Source of the DNA: Bin87 sp963666415
GTDB taxonomy: Bacteria > Chloroflexota > Dehalococcoidia > Lucifugimonadales > UBA3495
Assembly: GCA_963666415.2 (NCBI GenBank)
Contig: CAXXPD010000002.1
Location: 496,001 to 560,000, forward strand
Direction of reading: 5' to 3'
Length of the DNA: 64,000 bases
The notes under the pieces were generated by a model. That model ran no database searches. It was not told the origin of the DNA and saw only the letters and a program-made list of their open reading frames with translations. The translations under genes and the position numbers were made by a program. Positions 50,243 to 58,986 of the stretch are shown in pieces (positions within the stretch are counted from its first letter, which is position 1; each line of letters opens with the position of its first letter).

Positions 50243-51193
50243 ATGCGCAATCTCATCATCATCATCATTATCATCGTCGTCGCGCTAGTTATTTTGCGCC
50301 AGGCGCTCTATGTAGTTGACGTTACCGAACAGGTAATCATCCTCCGTTTTGGTGAGGTGGTTAATACTCAGAACACGCCTGGCCTAAACGTCAAACTCCC
50401 CTTCGTCGACACCGTAGTGCGACTGGACAAACGTATCCTACGGATTGACGCCCCGGCCACCTCGATGCCCGACCAGGACAAAGAGAACTTGGTGATCGAC
50501 ATTTACGCTCGCTACCGCATCATCGATGCAGTGCAGTTCCGCAAAACCCTGCAAACCGAAAACAACGCCCGCAGCCGCCTGGGGGACATCGTAATCTCCA
50601 CTCTCCGTGACCGGGTTGCCCTGCGCGATCGCACCGATATAATCGGCGCCAAAACTCAACTCGACGAATTCGGTATACCCGTGGTCGACACCGAGGGTAT
50701 TCCCCTGGTCGAAGCACAGGAGACGCGAACTGACATTCTCGTTGAGGTGCTCCTGAGGGTTCAGGAAATTACCCAACGGGATGACTTCGGCATTGAAATC
50801 ATCGACGTGCGTATCAAGCGTGCCGACTTCCCACCGGCCGTTACCAATTCCATCTACACCAGAATGCGCGCCGAACGTAACCGTATCGCTGCCGGATTCC
50901 GCGCCGAAGGTGAAGAAGAAGACCGCAAGATTCGGGCCAGCACCGACCGCGACCGCGACGTCCTCCTGGCTGAAGCCGAGCGGGAATCCAACAAGCGGCG
51001 TGGTGAAGGTCAAGCGCAGGCCATCCAGATTTTGGCGGAATCGCTGAACCGCGACCCCGAACTGTTCGCCTTCCTGCGGAGCCTCGAATCCTACCGGCTG
51101 ATATTCCAGCCCGGAGACACCGTCATTCTGCAGGCTGACTCTCCGCTGCTGCGTTACCTGACCGGCCCGGGCGGAACTACGCCCGCCGAATAA
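50243..51193 (+). CDS. hflC: HflC-type FtsH modulator (SPFH/prohibitin family)
   Basis: Partner of HflK. An N-terminal helix of Ile/Val (residues 3-17) is followed by VVDVTEQVIILRFGEVVNTQ, NTPGLNVKLPFVDTVVRLDK and RILRIDAPATSMPDQDKENL, the SPFH core. Next come DFGIEIIDVRIKRADFPPAV and the coil YTRMRAERNRIAAGFRAEGE, with SLESYRLIFQPGDTVILQAD near the end. 316 aa. GGAGAACCCTTTA precedes ATG 50243. hflK-hflC form one operon, ended by a strong hairpin at 51225-51261. Confidence 0.94.
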   Translation: MRNLIIIIIIIVVALVILRQALYVVDVTEQVIILRFGEVVNTQNTPGLNVKLPFVDTVVRLDKRILRIDAPATSMPDQDKENLVIDIYARYRIIDAVQFRKTLQTENNARSRLGDIVISTLRDRVALRDRTDIIGAKTQLDEFGIPVVDTEGIPLVEAQETRTDILVEVLLRVQEITQRDDFGIEIIDVRIKRADFPPAVTNSIYTRMRAERNRIAAGFRAEGEEEDRKIRASTDRDRDVLLAEAERESNKRRGEGQAQAIQILAESLNRDPELFAFLRSLESYRLIFQPGDTVILQADSPLLRYLTGPGGTTPAE

Positions 51194-51224
51194 ACGGGGC
51201 GGCTTCCCGTACTCCCTCTGCAAG

Positions 51225-51261
51225 CGAAGGGCGGCAGTTTCTTAGAGACTGCCGCCCTTCG
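51225..51261 (+). terminator. Strong hairpin after hflC
   Basis: Perfect 14-bp stem CGAAGGGCGGCAGT / ACTGCCGCCCTTCG with a 9-bp loop, 31 bp after the hflC stop. No T-run follows on the plus strand (AGATTCGG), so termination may be partial or the hairpin may stabilise mRNA. A right-half palindromic repeat (CTCTCGCGATGACAGA) is found further on near 51308-51323. Confidence 0.6.
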
Positions 51262-51368
51262 AGATTCGGTATCAGCGAGTCCGAGCGGGATAGCCACACC
51301 GCTGCGCTCTCGCGATGACAGATTACGCAAAGACCGCCGTAGGAACAGGATGCGGTTGGCGCAACCGG

Positions 51369-52232
51369 CTACCGACCGGCAATGCGCCGTCCTTCCGTCA
51401 GGCCGCCGGCGGTGCGGGTGGGCGCAGTAATCAGGATGCTGAACCCCTGTTCGAGACGCATGGGCACCTCCGCTTCGGTGCAACCCACCGCACAGGGAAC
51501 GCCGGCGTTCTGGCAGATACCCAAAATCCGCAGCAGCATCTCCTGCACCTCAGGATGGCCGGCGTTGCCCTTATGCCCCAGAGCAACCGACATATCACCC
51601 GGGCCCGCCCAGATCGCGCCGATGCCCTTCACTTCCCGCAGAATGTCGGGCAGGTTGTTGGCGCCGGTCGGTTCCTCGACAATGCCCATCAGCAGCAGGT
51701 TGCCGTCGGGGTCAATCGGCCAAACGTCGGCGGCGTCGTAATACTCGGTTGACGACAGCCCCCAATAGCGGGGCGCAATACGCTGCCACCAGCCCCGTTC
51801 GCCGACCGGCTCAAAGTCAGCGACGCCCGGAACCTGCGGATACCGCGCCGCGCGCACCGCCGACATCGCACCCTCCACCGTGTCCAGGTGAGGCAGAATC
51901 AGGCCGTACACTCCGGTATCCAGCGCCTGCTTGATGACCCACTGGTTCTGCTCCCGTGTGTTCGGCGGGATGCGCACCACCGGCGTAGGGTCGGCCTGCA
52001 AGCCGCCGCCGTCGGCCACCCGTTTGCGGTTGAGCAGGAACTGTAACGAAGTACGCAGGTTGTTGAACGACAACCCCTCGTGTTCCATCTCAATCATCAC
52101 CATGTCGTAGTCGGAATCGGCGAAATAGGTCATTTCGTCCAGGTTGCCGTTCCAGATGAGGCCGGTGCCAAACACCGGCTTGCCCTCTTCCAGCAGCTGA
52201 ATCACCTTGCTGTAACGTGTTGTGGCGGGCAT
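51369..52232 (-). CDS. HpcH/HpaI aldolase/citrate lyase family protein
   Basis: Class II (metal-dependent) pyruvate-type aldolase fold, 287 aa. Pieces: FGTGLIWNGNLDEMTYFADS, DYDMVMIEMEHEGLSFNNLR, PVVRIPPNTREQNQWVIKQA, LDTGVYGLILPHLDTVEGAM and the metal-binding GIVEEPTGANNLPDILREVK then GIGAIWAGPGDMSVALGHKG. These fit HpaI-like 2-keto-3-deoxy acid aldolases. ATG 52232 follows ACAGGAGGCAGAAAA and is preferred over the frame opening at 52427. The natural substrate is unknown. M16 peptidase and MBL genes lie upstream on the same strand. Confidence 0.88.
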   Translation of the reverse strand: MPATTRYSKVIQLLEEGKPVFGTGLIWNGNLDEMTYFADSDYDMVMIEMEHEGLSFNNLRTSLQFLLNRKRVADGGGLQADPTPVVRIPPNTREQNQWVIKQALDTGVYGLILPHLDTVEGAMSAVRAARYPQVPGVADFEPVGERGWWQRIAPRYWGLSSTEYYDAADVWPIDPDGNLLLMGIVEEPTGANNLPDILREVKGIGAIWAGPGDMSVALGHKGNAGHPEVQEMLLRILGICQNAGVPCAVGCTEAEVPMRLEQGFSILITAPTRTAGGLTEGRRIAGR

Positions 52233-52278
52233 TTTTCTGCCTCCTGTATCGCGTTTGCCGTGGATCGCGTTTGGGCGT

Positions 52279-53580
52279 CTATAAACCGGAGAGCGCGGCC
52301 TGAAACTCGGCGTCGGCGTCGTGCGGACCCACCACCGCCAGCCGCAACGCCGTCGGGTCGATGAGCCGTTCGGCGGCTCGCAGCACGTCATCCGGCATAA
52401 CGGCGTCGATGCGGTTGGCCGTCTCATCGGGCGTAATTACCTCACCCATCAACAACTCCTGCGACGACAGCCACGCCGCCACCGAGCGAGAATCTTCCAT
52501 GCGCATCAACAGCCGCCCCTTGATGTACTCGCGCACCTTGTGAACCTCGGTCGCCGGGGCGAGTTCCAGCAGCGTGGTCAATTCGGCGCGGATGGCGGCC
52601 ACTGCCTCAACCGCGCGGCTCGGCTCGGTGCCGCAGGACACCACCAGCGAGCCGCAATCACGGTAGTTGCTCAACCCGCTCTGCACATCGTAGGTAATGC
52701 CGAGGTTCTCGCGCAGGTTCTGGAACAACCGGCTGCTCATCCCGTCGCCCAACACGCCATTCATCACGATGGCAGCGTAGCGATCCGGGTCGGTCAGCGT
52801 CAGCCCCGGCAGTCCCATGCAGATGTTGGTGTCCTCAGCGGCGCGCTGGTCCACCAGGATTGCGGATGCAGTGTTGGCGGTGGGCGTAAACGGCTCCCAG
52901 CCCAGCGGTTCGCCCGGCAGCCAGTCTGCGGTAGCCCCGGCCACCAGATTGATCGCATCATCGTGGGTCAGGTTGCCGGCAATGCCCACCACGGTGTTGT
53001 TGGGCCGATACTGCCTTTCCATGTACTGTCGCACGTCGTCCAGCGTGATGGCGCCCACCGTGGCCGGATCTCCGCCCACATCGCGGCCCATCGCCTGCCC
53101 CGGCCACAGGGCGCGGTCTATCAGCAGACCGCAAACGTCCGCCGGATAGTCGTTGGTCATCCGTAGTTCGTCCAGGATGACCTCGCGCTCTTTCTCCATC
53201 TCCACCGGATCCAAGAGTGGGTGGCGAATCAGGTCCAGCAGCACGGGCAAGGCGCGGTCGGCGTAAACGCTGGCCACCTTGCAATAGAAGGATGTCATCT
53301 CCCGGTCGGTGGCGGCGTTCATCATGCCGCCCACGCCCTCCACGGCTTCTGAGATAGCCAGCGCCGTCGGCCAGGTGCGGGTGCCCTTGAACGGCAGGTG
53401 TTCCAGGAAGTGGGAGAGACCGGCCAGTTCAGCGGGTTCGTATCGGGAGCCGGCGCCCACCGATATGAACATCGAGACGCTGCGGGTGTGGGGCATCTCT
53501 GCCGTCAACACCCGCAGGCCATTGGCCAGCACCGTGCGTCGATACATCTGGGGGATACCTGTATCGGTCAAGCGGTTCAC
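52279..53580 (-). CDS. M16-family zinc peptidase (pitrilysin/processing-peptidase type)
   Basis: Zinc metallopeptidase of family M16, 433 aa. The inverted zinc motif is in LAGLSHFLEHLPFKGTRTWP (HFLEH). The more distal Glu is in LPVLLDLIRHPLLDPVEMEK with EREVILDELRM. RTVLANGLRVLTAEMPHTRS and YRPNNTVVGIAGNLTHDDAI are family-typical, and the C-terminal half is the inactive M16 domain (GMSSRLFQNLRENLGITYDV). The start GTG 53580 overlaps the MBL stop as ACGTGA, which suggests translational coupling. No signal peptide is seen, so it probably acts in the cytoplasm. Confidence 0.92.
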   Translation of the reverse strand: MNRLTDTGIPQMYRRTVLANGLRVLTAEMPHTRSVSMFISVGAGSRYEPAELAGLSHFLEHLPFKGTRTWPTALAISEAVEGVGGMMNAATDREMTSFYCKVASVYADRALPVLLDLIRHPLLDPVEMEKEREVILDELRMTNDYPADVCGLLIDRALWPGQAMGRDVGGDPATVGAITLDDVRQYMERQYRPNNTVVGIAGNLTHDDAINLVAGATADWLPGEPLGWEPFTPTANTASAILVDQRAAEDTNICMGLPGLTLTDPDRYAAIVMNGVLGDGMSSRLFQNLRENLGITYDVQSGLSNYRDCGSLVVSCGTEPSRAVEAVAAIRAELTTLLELAPATEVHKVREYIKGRLLMRMEDSRSVAAWLSSQELLMGEVITPDETANRIDAVMPDDVLRAAERLIDPTALRLAVVGPHDADAEFQAALSGL

Positions 53581-54239
53581 GTATTCAGCCAGTCCACGTC
53601 GCCCTGCAAATCTGCCGAGTGCGACTTGGACATGAACACCGTATACCGCCGGCGGGCCTCACCGATGGTGGTGTTCTCGGGGCCGTGCCCAGGATAGACG
53701 TAGGTGTCGTCAGACAGGGTGAGCAGCTTGCTGCTAATGCTGTTCAGCTCCTGTTGCAATGCCTGCGGATTGCGCGACCTGCCCGGCCCGCCCGGAAAGA
53801 GGGTGTCGCCCGAAAAGACAAAACCACCCACCAGGAAACAGGTCGACCCGTCAGTGTGGCCCGGTGTGCTCAAACACTGGATGCTGCGGTTGCCAAACGT
53901 TACCGTGTCGCCGTCGCTGAGGCTGCGCTGCGGCGGGCTGGGCGGCAAGCCGGCGTCCGGCCCACCGATGGCGGCCGGCGCTCCGATCTCGCCGGTAATC
54001 TCGGCGTAACCGGCCAGGTGGTCCTGGTGGCCGTGGGTAATCAGGATTGCCTGCACGTCGATGCCGTGGGCCTGCACCTCGTTAATCATCTTTTCCGGTT
54101 CGGCAGGGGTGTCGATACACACGCCCTGGTTGGTTTCCGGACAAACCACGATGTAGCCGTTGTTGCCCAGGGTGCCCATATTTTCAATCTTGTGGACGGT
54201 AACATCGCCCGCCCCCTGCGCTTCATGGTGAACTGGCAT
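53577..54239 (-). CDS. MBL-fold metallo-hydrolase (glyoxalase II-like)
   Basis: Metallo-beta-lactamase-fold hydrolase, 220 aa. ILITHGHQDHLAGYAEITGE has the HxHxDH motif, CLSTPGHTDGSTCFLVGGFV the third His, FVFSGDTLFPGGPGRSRNPQ the bridging Asp, and YVYPGHGPENTTIGEARR the last His. The short length and GDTLF-x(3)-GR fit the hydroxyacylglutathione-hydrolase-like subgroup. Start ATG 54239 gives MPVHHEAQG; an internal start near VHKIENMGTLGN is possible. It overlaps the M16 gene by 4 bp. Confidence 0.88.
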   Translation of the reverse strand: MPVHHEAQGAGDVTVHKIENMGTLGNNGYIVVCPETNQGVCIDTPAEPEKMINEVQAHGIDVQAILITHGHQDHLAGYAEITGEIGAPAAIGGPDAGLPPSPPQRSLSDGDTVTFGNRSIQCLSTPGHTDGSTCFLVGGFVFSGDTLFPGGPGRSRNPQALQQELNSISSKLLTLSDDTYVYPGHGPENTTIGEARRRYTVFMSKSHSADLQGDVDWLNT

Positions 54240-54278
54240 ATTGCTGCGCCTCCTCTTTTGATGACATCATTGGTGTGC

Positions 54279-54510
54279 TCCCTCTCCCTGGCTGGAAAGA
54301 GGCTGGGGTGACGGTGAATTCCTGCACCCCGTGGATTGCACCAGCATTGTAACAAACCGGGCAGACGCAAGGGGGAATGCCCCCTCTCCCTCGGTGGGAG
54401 AGGGTTGGGGGTGAGGGTGGAAGCCTCCACCGAATCAATGCGTCCGCATCGCAATAACCCGGGCAGACGCAAGGGGGAATGCCCCCTCTCCCTCGATGGG
54501 AGAGGGTTGG
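54279..54510. repeat. Three CCCTCTCCC hairpin repeats with a 102-bp direct duplication
   Basis: Units near 54279, 54383 and 54483. The stretch from CCGGGCAGACGCAAGGGGGA at 54357 recurs at 54459, so one unit arose by duplication of ~102 bp. The third unit is cut after GAGAGGGTTGG by the element at 54511; its tail TTGGGGTGAGGGTG continues at 56151. Confidence 0.75.
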
Positions 54511-56149
54511 CTGGACTTTGTACATTTGGGTGGTGCAGGCGAGGACGTCGGTGAGTTGAGCGTAAATTGCGGCTGGGGGTTTTCAACTGTCGGGGTTGAA
54601 CCCTCGGCTTTGTACAATCAAGCGGCATAGGCTAGCGTGTCGAGCATCCTGTGGTACAAGAGGCGCGGGACTTTTATCGATTCGTGCTCGCGCTCGGACG
54701 GCATAAAAGTTCCCTGCTGCACCCAGAGGTGTCGTCTGACCAGGGCGATGGCGTCGGCGAAGGAAGGGCTGGTTTTGTCATACCACGCCGCGGTGCGCGG
54801 CGCCATGCCGCCACGCTGTTCGATCAGGATATCCGCTGCCAGCGTCACCACGCTGAACAGGCCAAAGAGCGCGGGGGTGGTTCGGGCGATGGCTCGTTCC
54901 GACCACTGGCGCTGGGTTTCCACGCCCAGGTGAGCCCGCAGCTCCTCAAAGGTCACCTCGACCTGCCAGCGCAGCAGATACCACTGCAGTATCCGCAGGG
55001 GTTCCGCCTCGGTGTCGGTGCATAGCAAAGCATAGGGCCCGCGGCGCTCCTCCAGGTATCTGATGACGACCCAACGTATGGGAAGGCGCGGCGGCCCGCC
55101 GTGGTACCACAGCGCCACGCCCGAAGCGAGCTCGACCCTGGCGGTACTGCCGTCGGAACCGGTGGCGCGGTAGGGAATCCATTGTGTAGCGGGATCGTCC
55201 AGCACCGCCGTGGGACTGGGCAATCGCGCGCCGACCACCCGGGGCCGCCCGATCTGGCCGGGCCGCCGCGGTGGCGCGGGCTGGTACCGGGACGCGTCCT
55301 TGCGCAGTTTGGTGACGACGACAATCGGCTTTGACATACTCTGGCAATGCCGCAGGAACTCGCGCTTGGCGTAGCCGCCATCGGCCACCACCACCAGGTC
55401 CCGGTCCGGCAGCCACCGGCGCAGGCAGACCAGCATCTGCTGGGCGTAGTCGGTGACCGTCTTGTGCCGGCGGCCTTTGCGCCGGTCGTAGCGGGCCGAC
55501 ACCACCAGCGCGGTCAAAAACGGTAGCGCCCAGTGTCGACCCGCCCATCCGATACGCGTCAGCAACATCAGGCTCACCCATTGCAATCCGGGGGTCATCA
55601 CCACCTGGTCGTCCTTGGACCGCACCGGATCCCGATACCGCCCCTTGGCCGCAATCTTCCGGCCCCAGCGTCGTTCCACCGTCTCGTCAATGCCGAACAC
55701 CAACGGCTCGGTGGATGAACCAAGGCGCCCGGCCACCAGCAGCAACAGCACCCGGCTCAGTTGCAGCGGCGACCATCGGGCACGGTTGAGCACGTGGTGA
55801 TAGATGGCGAAGTCGCCGTGCTGCCCAATCCCCAGGATGTTGAGGGCGGAGGACACGGTGCGTTTGCCGGGAGACAGGATCGCTCCCATGGCCAGGAGTT
55901 GGGCTTTGCGCCAGGTCCTGGGGTCAAACAGGTGCTCAAAGGGCAGCAGCAGGGTTACTATGACTGCGGGCAGGGTAGGCATACTCGACCTCTTTTGGTG
56001 ATTTGGTCGAGCTTACCCTGTTCTTATAATTTATCTAGCTTTTGTACAAAGTCGAGGGTTGAACCCCGACAGTTGAATAGTTCAGTAGGCCAGCCACAGC
56101 ACGAAGTGCGCCGATTCGGCCACGTATCTAAATTTTGTGCAAAGTCCAG
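54511..56149 (-). mobile_element. IS701/IS4-like element with nested inverted repeats
   Basis: Outer ends CTGGACTTTGTACA (54511) and, inverted, CTGGACTTTGCACA (56149), flanked by GTTGG at 54506-54510 and 56150-56154. Inside lie near-perfect 34-bp inverted repeats (54584-54617 and 56042-56075; two mismatches) starting CAACTGTCGGGGTT and ending CTTTGTACAA, which closely bracket the transposase. Either this is one element with subterminal repeats, or a younger element sits in an older non-autonomous one. It is inserted in a CCCTCTCCC repeat. Confidence 0.75.
54618..55982 (-). CDS. Transposase, IS701/IS4-like DDE family
   Basis: 454-aa DDE transposase. The N-terminal region AMGAILSPGKRTVSSALNIL and HHVLNRARWSPLQLSRVLLL is typical of IS701-like enzymes. 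The first catalytic Asp is in PLVFGIDETVERRWGRKIAA, the second in RDLVVVADGGYAKREFLRHC, and the Glu in YLLRWQVEVTFEELRAHLGV. GRYRDPVRSKDDQVVMTPGL is also conserved in the group. It appears intact. Its stop codon abuts the inner inverted repeat at 54617. The exact IS family should be taken as tentative. Confidence 0.85.
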   Translation of the reverse strand: MPTLPAVIVTLLLPFEHLFDPRTWRKAQLLAMGAILSPGKRTVSSALNILGIGQHGDFAIYHHVLNRARWSPLQLSRVLLLLVAGRLGSSTEPLVFGIDETVERRWGRKIAAKGRYRDPVRSKDDQVVMTPGLQWVSLMLLTRIGWAGRHWALPFLTALVVSARYDRRKGRRHKTVTDYAQQMLVCLRRWLPDRDLVVVADGGYAKREFLRHCQSMSKPIVVVTKLRKDASRYQPAPPRRPGQIGRPRVVGARLPSPTAVLDDPATQWIPYRATGSDGSTARVELASGVALWYHGGPPRLPIRWVVIRYLEERRGPYALLCTDTEAEPLRILQWYLLRWQVEVTFEELRAHLGVETQRQWSERAIARTTPALFGLFSVVTLAADILIEQRGGMAPRTAAWYDKTSPSFADAIALVRRHLWVQQGTFMPSEREHESIKVPRLLYHRMLDTLAYAA

Positions 56150-56222
56150 GTTGGGGTGAGGGTGAAAACCCCACACCAAGCCATCCACACCCTACCGCTA
56201 CAACCCGGCTGGCGACGACCGT

Positions 56223-57338
56223 TTACCCGCCTAACCGCGCCCGCATTGCGTCCGGCACCTGACGTATGCGCCGACTAAACGCCGTATCCCAACGCATTCC
56301 CACCTGCCGCGCTGCTTCCGTTACCAGCGCAGCGCCATTCAGATAATCGTTCCGGTGGATGTACTCCGCGGCGATGGAGCCGTCCGGCGCGCCGTTGTGG
56401 TAGTTGCCCAATGGGAAGGCTACGCCCGTAGCCCGATAACCATAGGCCAGGAACGCGCTGGCCTCGCAGACGCCGCCGCTCATCAGCTGACGCTGGCATC
56501 TGAATTCGCCATCTCCCGCCAACAACACCTCCCGCGCCCGTATCAGTGCCGATTCCGCGTCATGGTTGAACGTGCTGCCCGCGTCGCCGGCGCGGATCAC
56601 CGGCCCGCCGCCAATCTCGGCGCCTGGCAGCGTCCGCGACGATTCCAGCGATACTACCAGTGTGTCTGACGGCAGTGTGCCCGCCTCGGCCAGCAGCCGC
56701 GCTCCCACCAGTCCCACCTCTTCGGCCCGGGTGAAAACTCCGTAAACATCGCCGGCGGGCCGTTCGCAGTGCAGGCGATCCAGCGCCGCCAGGATGCAAC
56801 CACAGCCGGCCAGGTCATCCGCCGCCCGCATCACCAGATAGTCGTCGTCGATGCTGAAATCCGGTAGATCAAACACAGCGGGCGCTGGTACGGGGATGTT
56901 TTCAACATCGGATCCACCCACGCTGATGAGTACCCGCCGCTGGCGTTCCTCGCCGTGCTTGCCCACCGTTGCGGCGGCGACGCGTCGGCCGGCGGAGAGG
57001 AGGATTTGCAGCGGCACATCGGCTTCAAACGCACCTGCGGGTATACCTCCGGACGCCGCGCCAATCAGATAATCGCCATCCCGACCCACTATCTCAAATC
57101 CCGGATGATCCATGTGCGCCATGAATGCGATGGGCGGGATCCCGCCTGCGTCGGTGCCAGCGATACGGGCGATGATGTTGCCGAAGGCGTCGGTTCGCCA
57201 CGAAACGCCAATCTCGGTCAGCGCACCGCGCACCGCCGTTGCGACGCCATTTTCGTGGAACGCCACTGCCGGCTGCGCTCCCAGGCGCGCCAGATAGTCC
57301 AATGCCCGGCCATTGGCATCCAGTTGGTTATTACTCAT
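56223..57338 (-). CDS. M42/M20-type metallopeptidase
   Basis: Co-catalytic two-metal aminopeptidase, 371 aa. Metal ligands: IAFMAHMDHPGFEI (His, Asp), MRAADDLAGCGCILAALDRL (Asp), GVFTRAEEVGLVGARLLAEA (Glu-Glu), VVSLESSRTLPG and a late YHNGAPDGS. The order and the AEEVGLVGA motif suit M42 glutamyl-aminopeptidase-like enzymes, with an insert at ~100-160. There is no signal peptide. Start ATG 57338. It stands alone between the IS701-like element and the palindromic repeat array. Confidence 0.87.
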   Translation of the reverse strand: MSNNQLDANGRALDYLARLGAQPAVAFHENGVATAVRGALTEIGVSWRTDAFGNIIARIAGTDAGGIPPIAFMAHMDHPGFEIVGRDGDYLIGAASGGIPAGAFEADVPLQILLSAGRRVAAATVGKHGEERQRRVLISVGGSDVENIPVPAPAVFDLPDFSIDDDYLVMRAADDLAGCGCILAALDRLHCERPAGDVYGVFTRAEEVGLVGARLLAEAGTLPSDTLVVSLESSRTLPGAEIGGGPVIRAGDAGSTFNHDAESALIRAREVLLAGDGEFRCQRQLMSGGVCEASAFLAYGYRATGVAFPLGNYHNGAPDGSIAAEYIHRNDYLNGAALVTEAARQVGMRWDTAFSRRIRQVPDAMRARLGG

Positions 57339-57479
57339 AACGACATCGCCCCCGTGCGGTTCGAAACGGAATTTGCTCCTGGCCGGAATTATAGCACCGG
57401 GCGCACGTGCCTCACCCCAACACTATTTCCGTAGCAGACCTGCGCGCAACCTGTCGTCAGGAAACCAGTGTTTAACCTG

Positions 57480-57779
57480 GCATTGCAAGGAGCGTAGCGA
57501 CGCGTCTATCCCGCCAGTAGGTCACGCCTACCCACTTTAATCTGTCATTGCGAGAAGCATAGCAACGTGGCAATCTCGCCAGTAGGTCACGCCTACCCAC
57601 CTTGTCGGTCATTGCGAGGAGCATAGCGACGTGGCAATCTCGCCGGTGGGTCACACGTACCCACTTTGTCTGTCATTGCGAGGAGCATAGCGAGGTGGCA
57701 ATCTCGATGAGGTTGAACACACGTCGGCGAACCGCCGTTGCTACGATGACGAGATCGCCACGCTCCGCTCGCAATGACA
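57480..57779. repeat. Tandem array of the palindromic repeat, four units of exactly 64 bp
   Basis: The unit (CATTGCGAGGAGCATAGCG, ACGTGGCAATCTCGCC, GTCACGCCTACCCACTTTG) begins at 57480, 57544, 57608 and 57672. The last unit continues into the full palindrome, closing with CGCTCCGCTCGCAATGACA at 57779. The units are similar but not identical. It fills the 57339-57858 gap; no gene is seen. Confidence 0.88.
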
Positions 57780-57858
57780 AGGCGGGTGAGCGAAGGCCCT
57801 TGCGATGCTATACTGCCCAAGCAAATACCACTATCGCCGTCCATTCAGGAGGTAAACC

Positions 57859-58935
57859 GTGCTGCCCAAATTTCGCGTCAATCTGGACGAGGCCACGATG
57901 GTTCCGGGGGACGATCTGAAGTCTACCGTCGCCGCCGTATTCGAGAAGATGGGTGTGCCGCCCGAAGATGCTCAGCTCGGCGCCGACGTGCTGGTGCTGG
58001 CCGACCTGCGCGGCGTTGACTCCCACGGTGTCTCCAATATGCTCCGCAGCTATGTGAACGGGTACACCAGCGGACAGATCAACCCCAATCCACAGATGCG
58101 CGTCGTCCGTGAAACGCCCAGCACCGCCAGCCTCGACTCCGACCGGGGCCTGGGCATCATCACCACCCCCAAGGCGATGGACATGGCCATCCGCAAGGCC
58201 GCGGAAGTGGGCATCGGCATGGTTACGCTGGGCAACGCCCGGCATCTGGGCATGGCCTCCTACCACGCCATGAAAGCGCTGGAACACGACATGATCGGCG
58301 TCTGCATGACCAGCTGCCCGCCCTCGGTGGTGCCAACGTTTGGCGCCGAACCACGTCTGGGCACCAATCCCATCGCCATCGCCGTGCCCTCGCGTAACGA
58401 GCCGCCGTTTGTGTTCGACGCCGCCACGAGCACCGTCGCTGGCAACAAGGTGGGCATCGCCCGACGCCTGGGCGTCAAGCTGGAACCGGGCTGGCTGGCT
58501 GACAGCGAGGGCACCCCCATCATGGAGGAGGCCGACGCGCCCGACAACTACACGCTGCTGACGCTGGGCAGCACGCGTGAACTGGGCTCGCACAAGGGTT
58601 ATGGTCTGTCCTGCATGGTGGACATTCTCGCCGGCGTCCTGACCGGCTTCGGCTACGGCGCCGTTCCGGGCCGCCCTAATTTCGGACACTACGTGGCCGC
58701 CTACAACGTGGCCGGATTCGACGACCCCGACCACTTCAAAGACCAGATGGACGAATGGCTCCGCATGATGAAGACCACCCGGCCAGCCCCCGGCGAAGAG
58801 CGGGTCCTCGTGGCCGGCCAACCGGAAGCCGAGATGGAAGAAATCCGCCGGGTCGAGGGCATCCCCCTGCACGAAGAGGTGGTGGACTGGTTCCACGACA
58901 CCTGCGGCGAACTGGGCATCGACTGCCCGTTTTAG
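57859..58935 (+). CDS. Ldh-family (malate/L-lactate/ureidoglycolate) dehydrogenase
   Basis: NAD(P)-dependent oxidoreductase of the Ldh/YbiC family, unrelated to classical lactate dehydrogenase. Seen: LADLRGVDSHGVSNMLRSYV at the N-terminus with the catalytic His, MVTLGNARHLGMASYHAMKA, GAEPRLGTNPIAIAVPSRNE, PPFVFDAATSTVAGNKVGIA, GSTRELGSHKGYGLSCMVDI and GFGYGAVPGRPNFGHYVAAY. 358 aa. It starts at GTG 57859, with CAGGAGGTAAACC before it. The substrate may be a 2-hydroxy acid or ureidoglycolate. A hairpin terminator follows at 58964-58986. Confidence 0.92.
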   Translation: MLPKFRVNLDEATMVPGDDLKSTVAAVFEKMGVPPEDAQLGADVLVLADLRGVDSHGVSNMLRSYVNGYTSGQINPNPQMRVVRETPSTASLDSDRGLGIITTPKAMDMAIRKAAEVGIGMVTLGNARHLGMASYHAMKALEHDMIGVCMTSCPPSVVPTFGAEPRLGTNPIAIAVPSRNEPPFVFDAATSTVAGNKVGIARRLGVKLEPGWLADSEGTPIMEEADAPDNYTLLTLGSTRELGSHKGYGLSCMVDILAGVLTGFGYGAVPGRPNFGHYVAAYNVAGFDDPDHFKDQMDEWLRMMKTTRPAPGEERVLVAGQPEAEMEEIRRVEGIPLHEEVVDWFHDTCGELGIDCPF

Positions 58936-58963
58936 GGAATCGAACGAATCCCTCGAATTTGTA

Positions 58964-58986
58964 GGGGCGGGTTTGAAACCCGCCCC
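58964..58986 (+). terminator. Intrinsic terminator after the Ldh-family gene
   Basis: GGGGCGGGTTT and AAACCCGCCCC form a long GC-rich stem, followed by TTGCTGTTTTAATATG. It lies 28 bp after the stop and may serve both strands, since the nuclease pseudogene converges from the right. Confidence 0.72.

Noticed and set aside
54086..54628. Minus-strand frame covering the hairpin repeats before the MBL gene
   Set aside because: It is made of CCCTCTCCC repeat copies; the translation is repetitive (SPLRLPGLL) and not protein-like.
57480..57779. Possible CRISPR array (regular 64-bp period)
   Set aside because: The whole 64-bp unit is repeated with drift, there are no unique spacers between short identical repeats, and no cas genes are nearby.
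57808..58896. 362-codon minus-strand frame opposite the Ldh-family gene
   Set aside because: Shadow; the plus-strand gene has a ribosome site, family motifs and a terminator.
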